Translations under genes and position numbers: made by a program
Assembly: GCF_001904655.1 (NCBI RefSeq)
Contig: NZ_MRCC01000002.1
Location: 124,001-188,000, forward strand
Length of the DNA: 64,000 nucleotides
Direction of reading: 5' to 3'
Source of the DNA: Chroogloeocystis siderophila 5.2 s.c.1
Lineage (GTDB): Bacteria; Cyanobacteriota; Cyanobacteriia; Cyanobacteriales; Chroococcidiopsidaceae
Notes under the pieces: generated by a model
The model's database searches: none
The model's input: only the letters and a program-made list of their open reading frames with translations
What the model was told of the DNA's origin: nothing
Part shown: positions 63,956-64,000 of the stretch, piece after piece
Position numbering within the stretch: the first letter of the stretch is position 1
How the letters are laid out: the number at the start of each line of letters is the position of its first letter

Positions 63956-64000
63956 AACTTGTTTTGGGTTGCTGTATCTTAATTATCATCAACATTTGCA

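Noticed and set aside
1-64000. tRNA, rRNA, CRISPR arrays, complete insertion sequences
   Set aside because: None was seen by eye: no tRNA-like T-arm sequence in spacers, no regularly spaced repeats, and no transposase reading frame.

Overview
The window is chromosomal DNA from a cyanobacterium. It carries dense HIP1 octamers (GCGATCGC) on both strands, a cytochrome c6 gene with a PetR/PetP-type copper switch, an NTRC-type thioredoxin reductase-thioredoxin fusion, DUF1824, Uma2-family proteins, a thylakoid-lumen-type pentapeptide protein and a FHA/kinase plus PP2C pair. The gene mix and moderate GC suggest a coccoid or filamentous freshwater/terrestrial lineage such as the Chroococcidiopsis/Gloeocapsopsis group. 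That placement is inference.

Layout. 1-1373: the start of a BlaR1-like membrane protease (petP) and a BlaI-type repressor (petR), divergent from petJ. 1455-12854: housekeeping and accessory genes (TPR protein, TonB-dependent receptor, PiT phosphate permease, orphan DppC-like permease, NTRC, a Uma2 protein, a methyltransferase). 12950-20160: a toxin-antitoxin graveyard. A tandemly duplicated unit with ParE-like and MntA/HepT remnants surrounds one intact MntA/HepT pair and is followed by tandem type IV pilins, an intact VapBC pair, an intact Uma2 gene and a decayed PIN toxin. 20269-25268: a small TPR protein, a DUF4327-like protein, an FHA-zinc ribbon-Ser/Thr kinase next to a zinc-ribbon PP2C phosphatase, and an RluE-type pseudouridine synthase.

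25385-60243: about 35 kb of exopolysaccharide genes. These include three sulfotransferases, a sugar phosphate transferase with an N-terminal STAS domain, a PssD/PssE-like pair, three family-2 and four family-4 glycosyltransferases, a GT61-type transferase, three methyltransferases, a GH5 glycanase, an ABC exporter, a Wzz-like co-polymerase without kinase domain, a Wzy/WaaL-type polymerase, an AlkP-superfamily phosphodiesterase and an acyltransferase-GAF fusion. Together they look like a pathway for a sulfated, possibly methylated and acylated exopolysaccharide, comparable in gene content to the synechan (xss) locus of Synechocystis. A large STAND regulator (HTH, NB-ARC, 14 WD40 repeats) and a ribbon-helix-helix protein lie inside the cluster.

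The most interesting unexplained signal is a shared upstream element, TGAACTT-N5-TATNGAC, found at five places in this cluster (31031, 38521, 48343, and on the minus strand at 56908 and 60478), each upstream of an exopolysaccharide gene. Two copies 22 kb apart in opposite orientation differ at one of 22 positions. I propose it as the binding site or promoter element of a cluster-wide regulon, possibly controlled by the STAND protein. 60688-63955 returns to ordinary genes (pentapeptide protein, DUF1824, M3 oligopeptidase).
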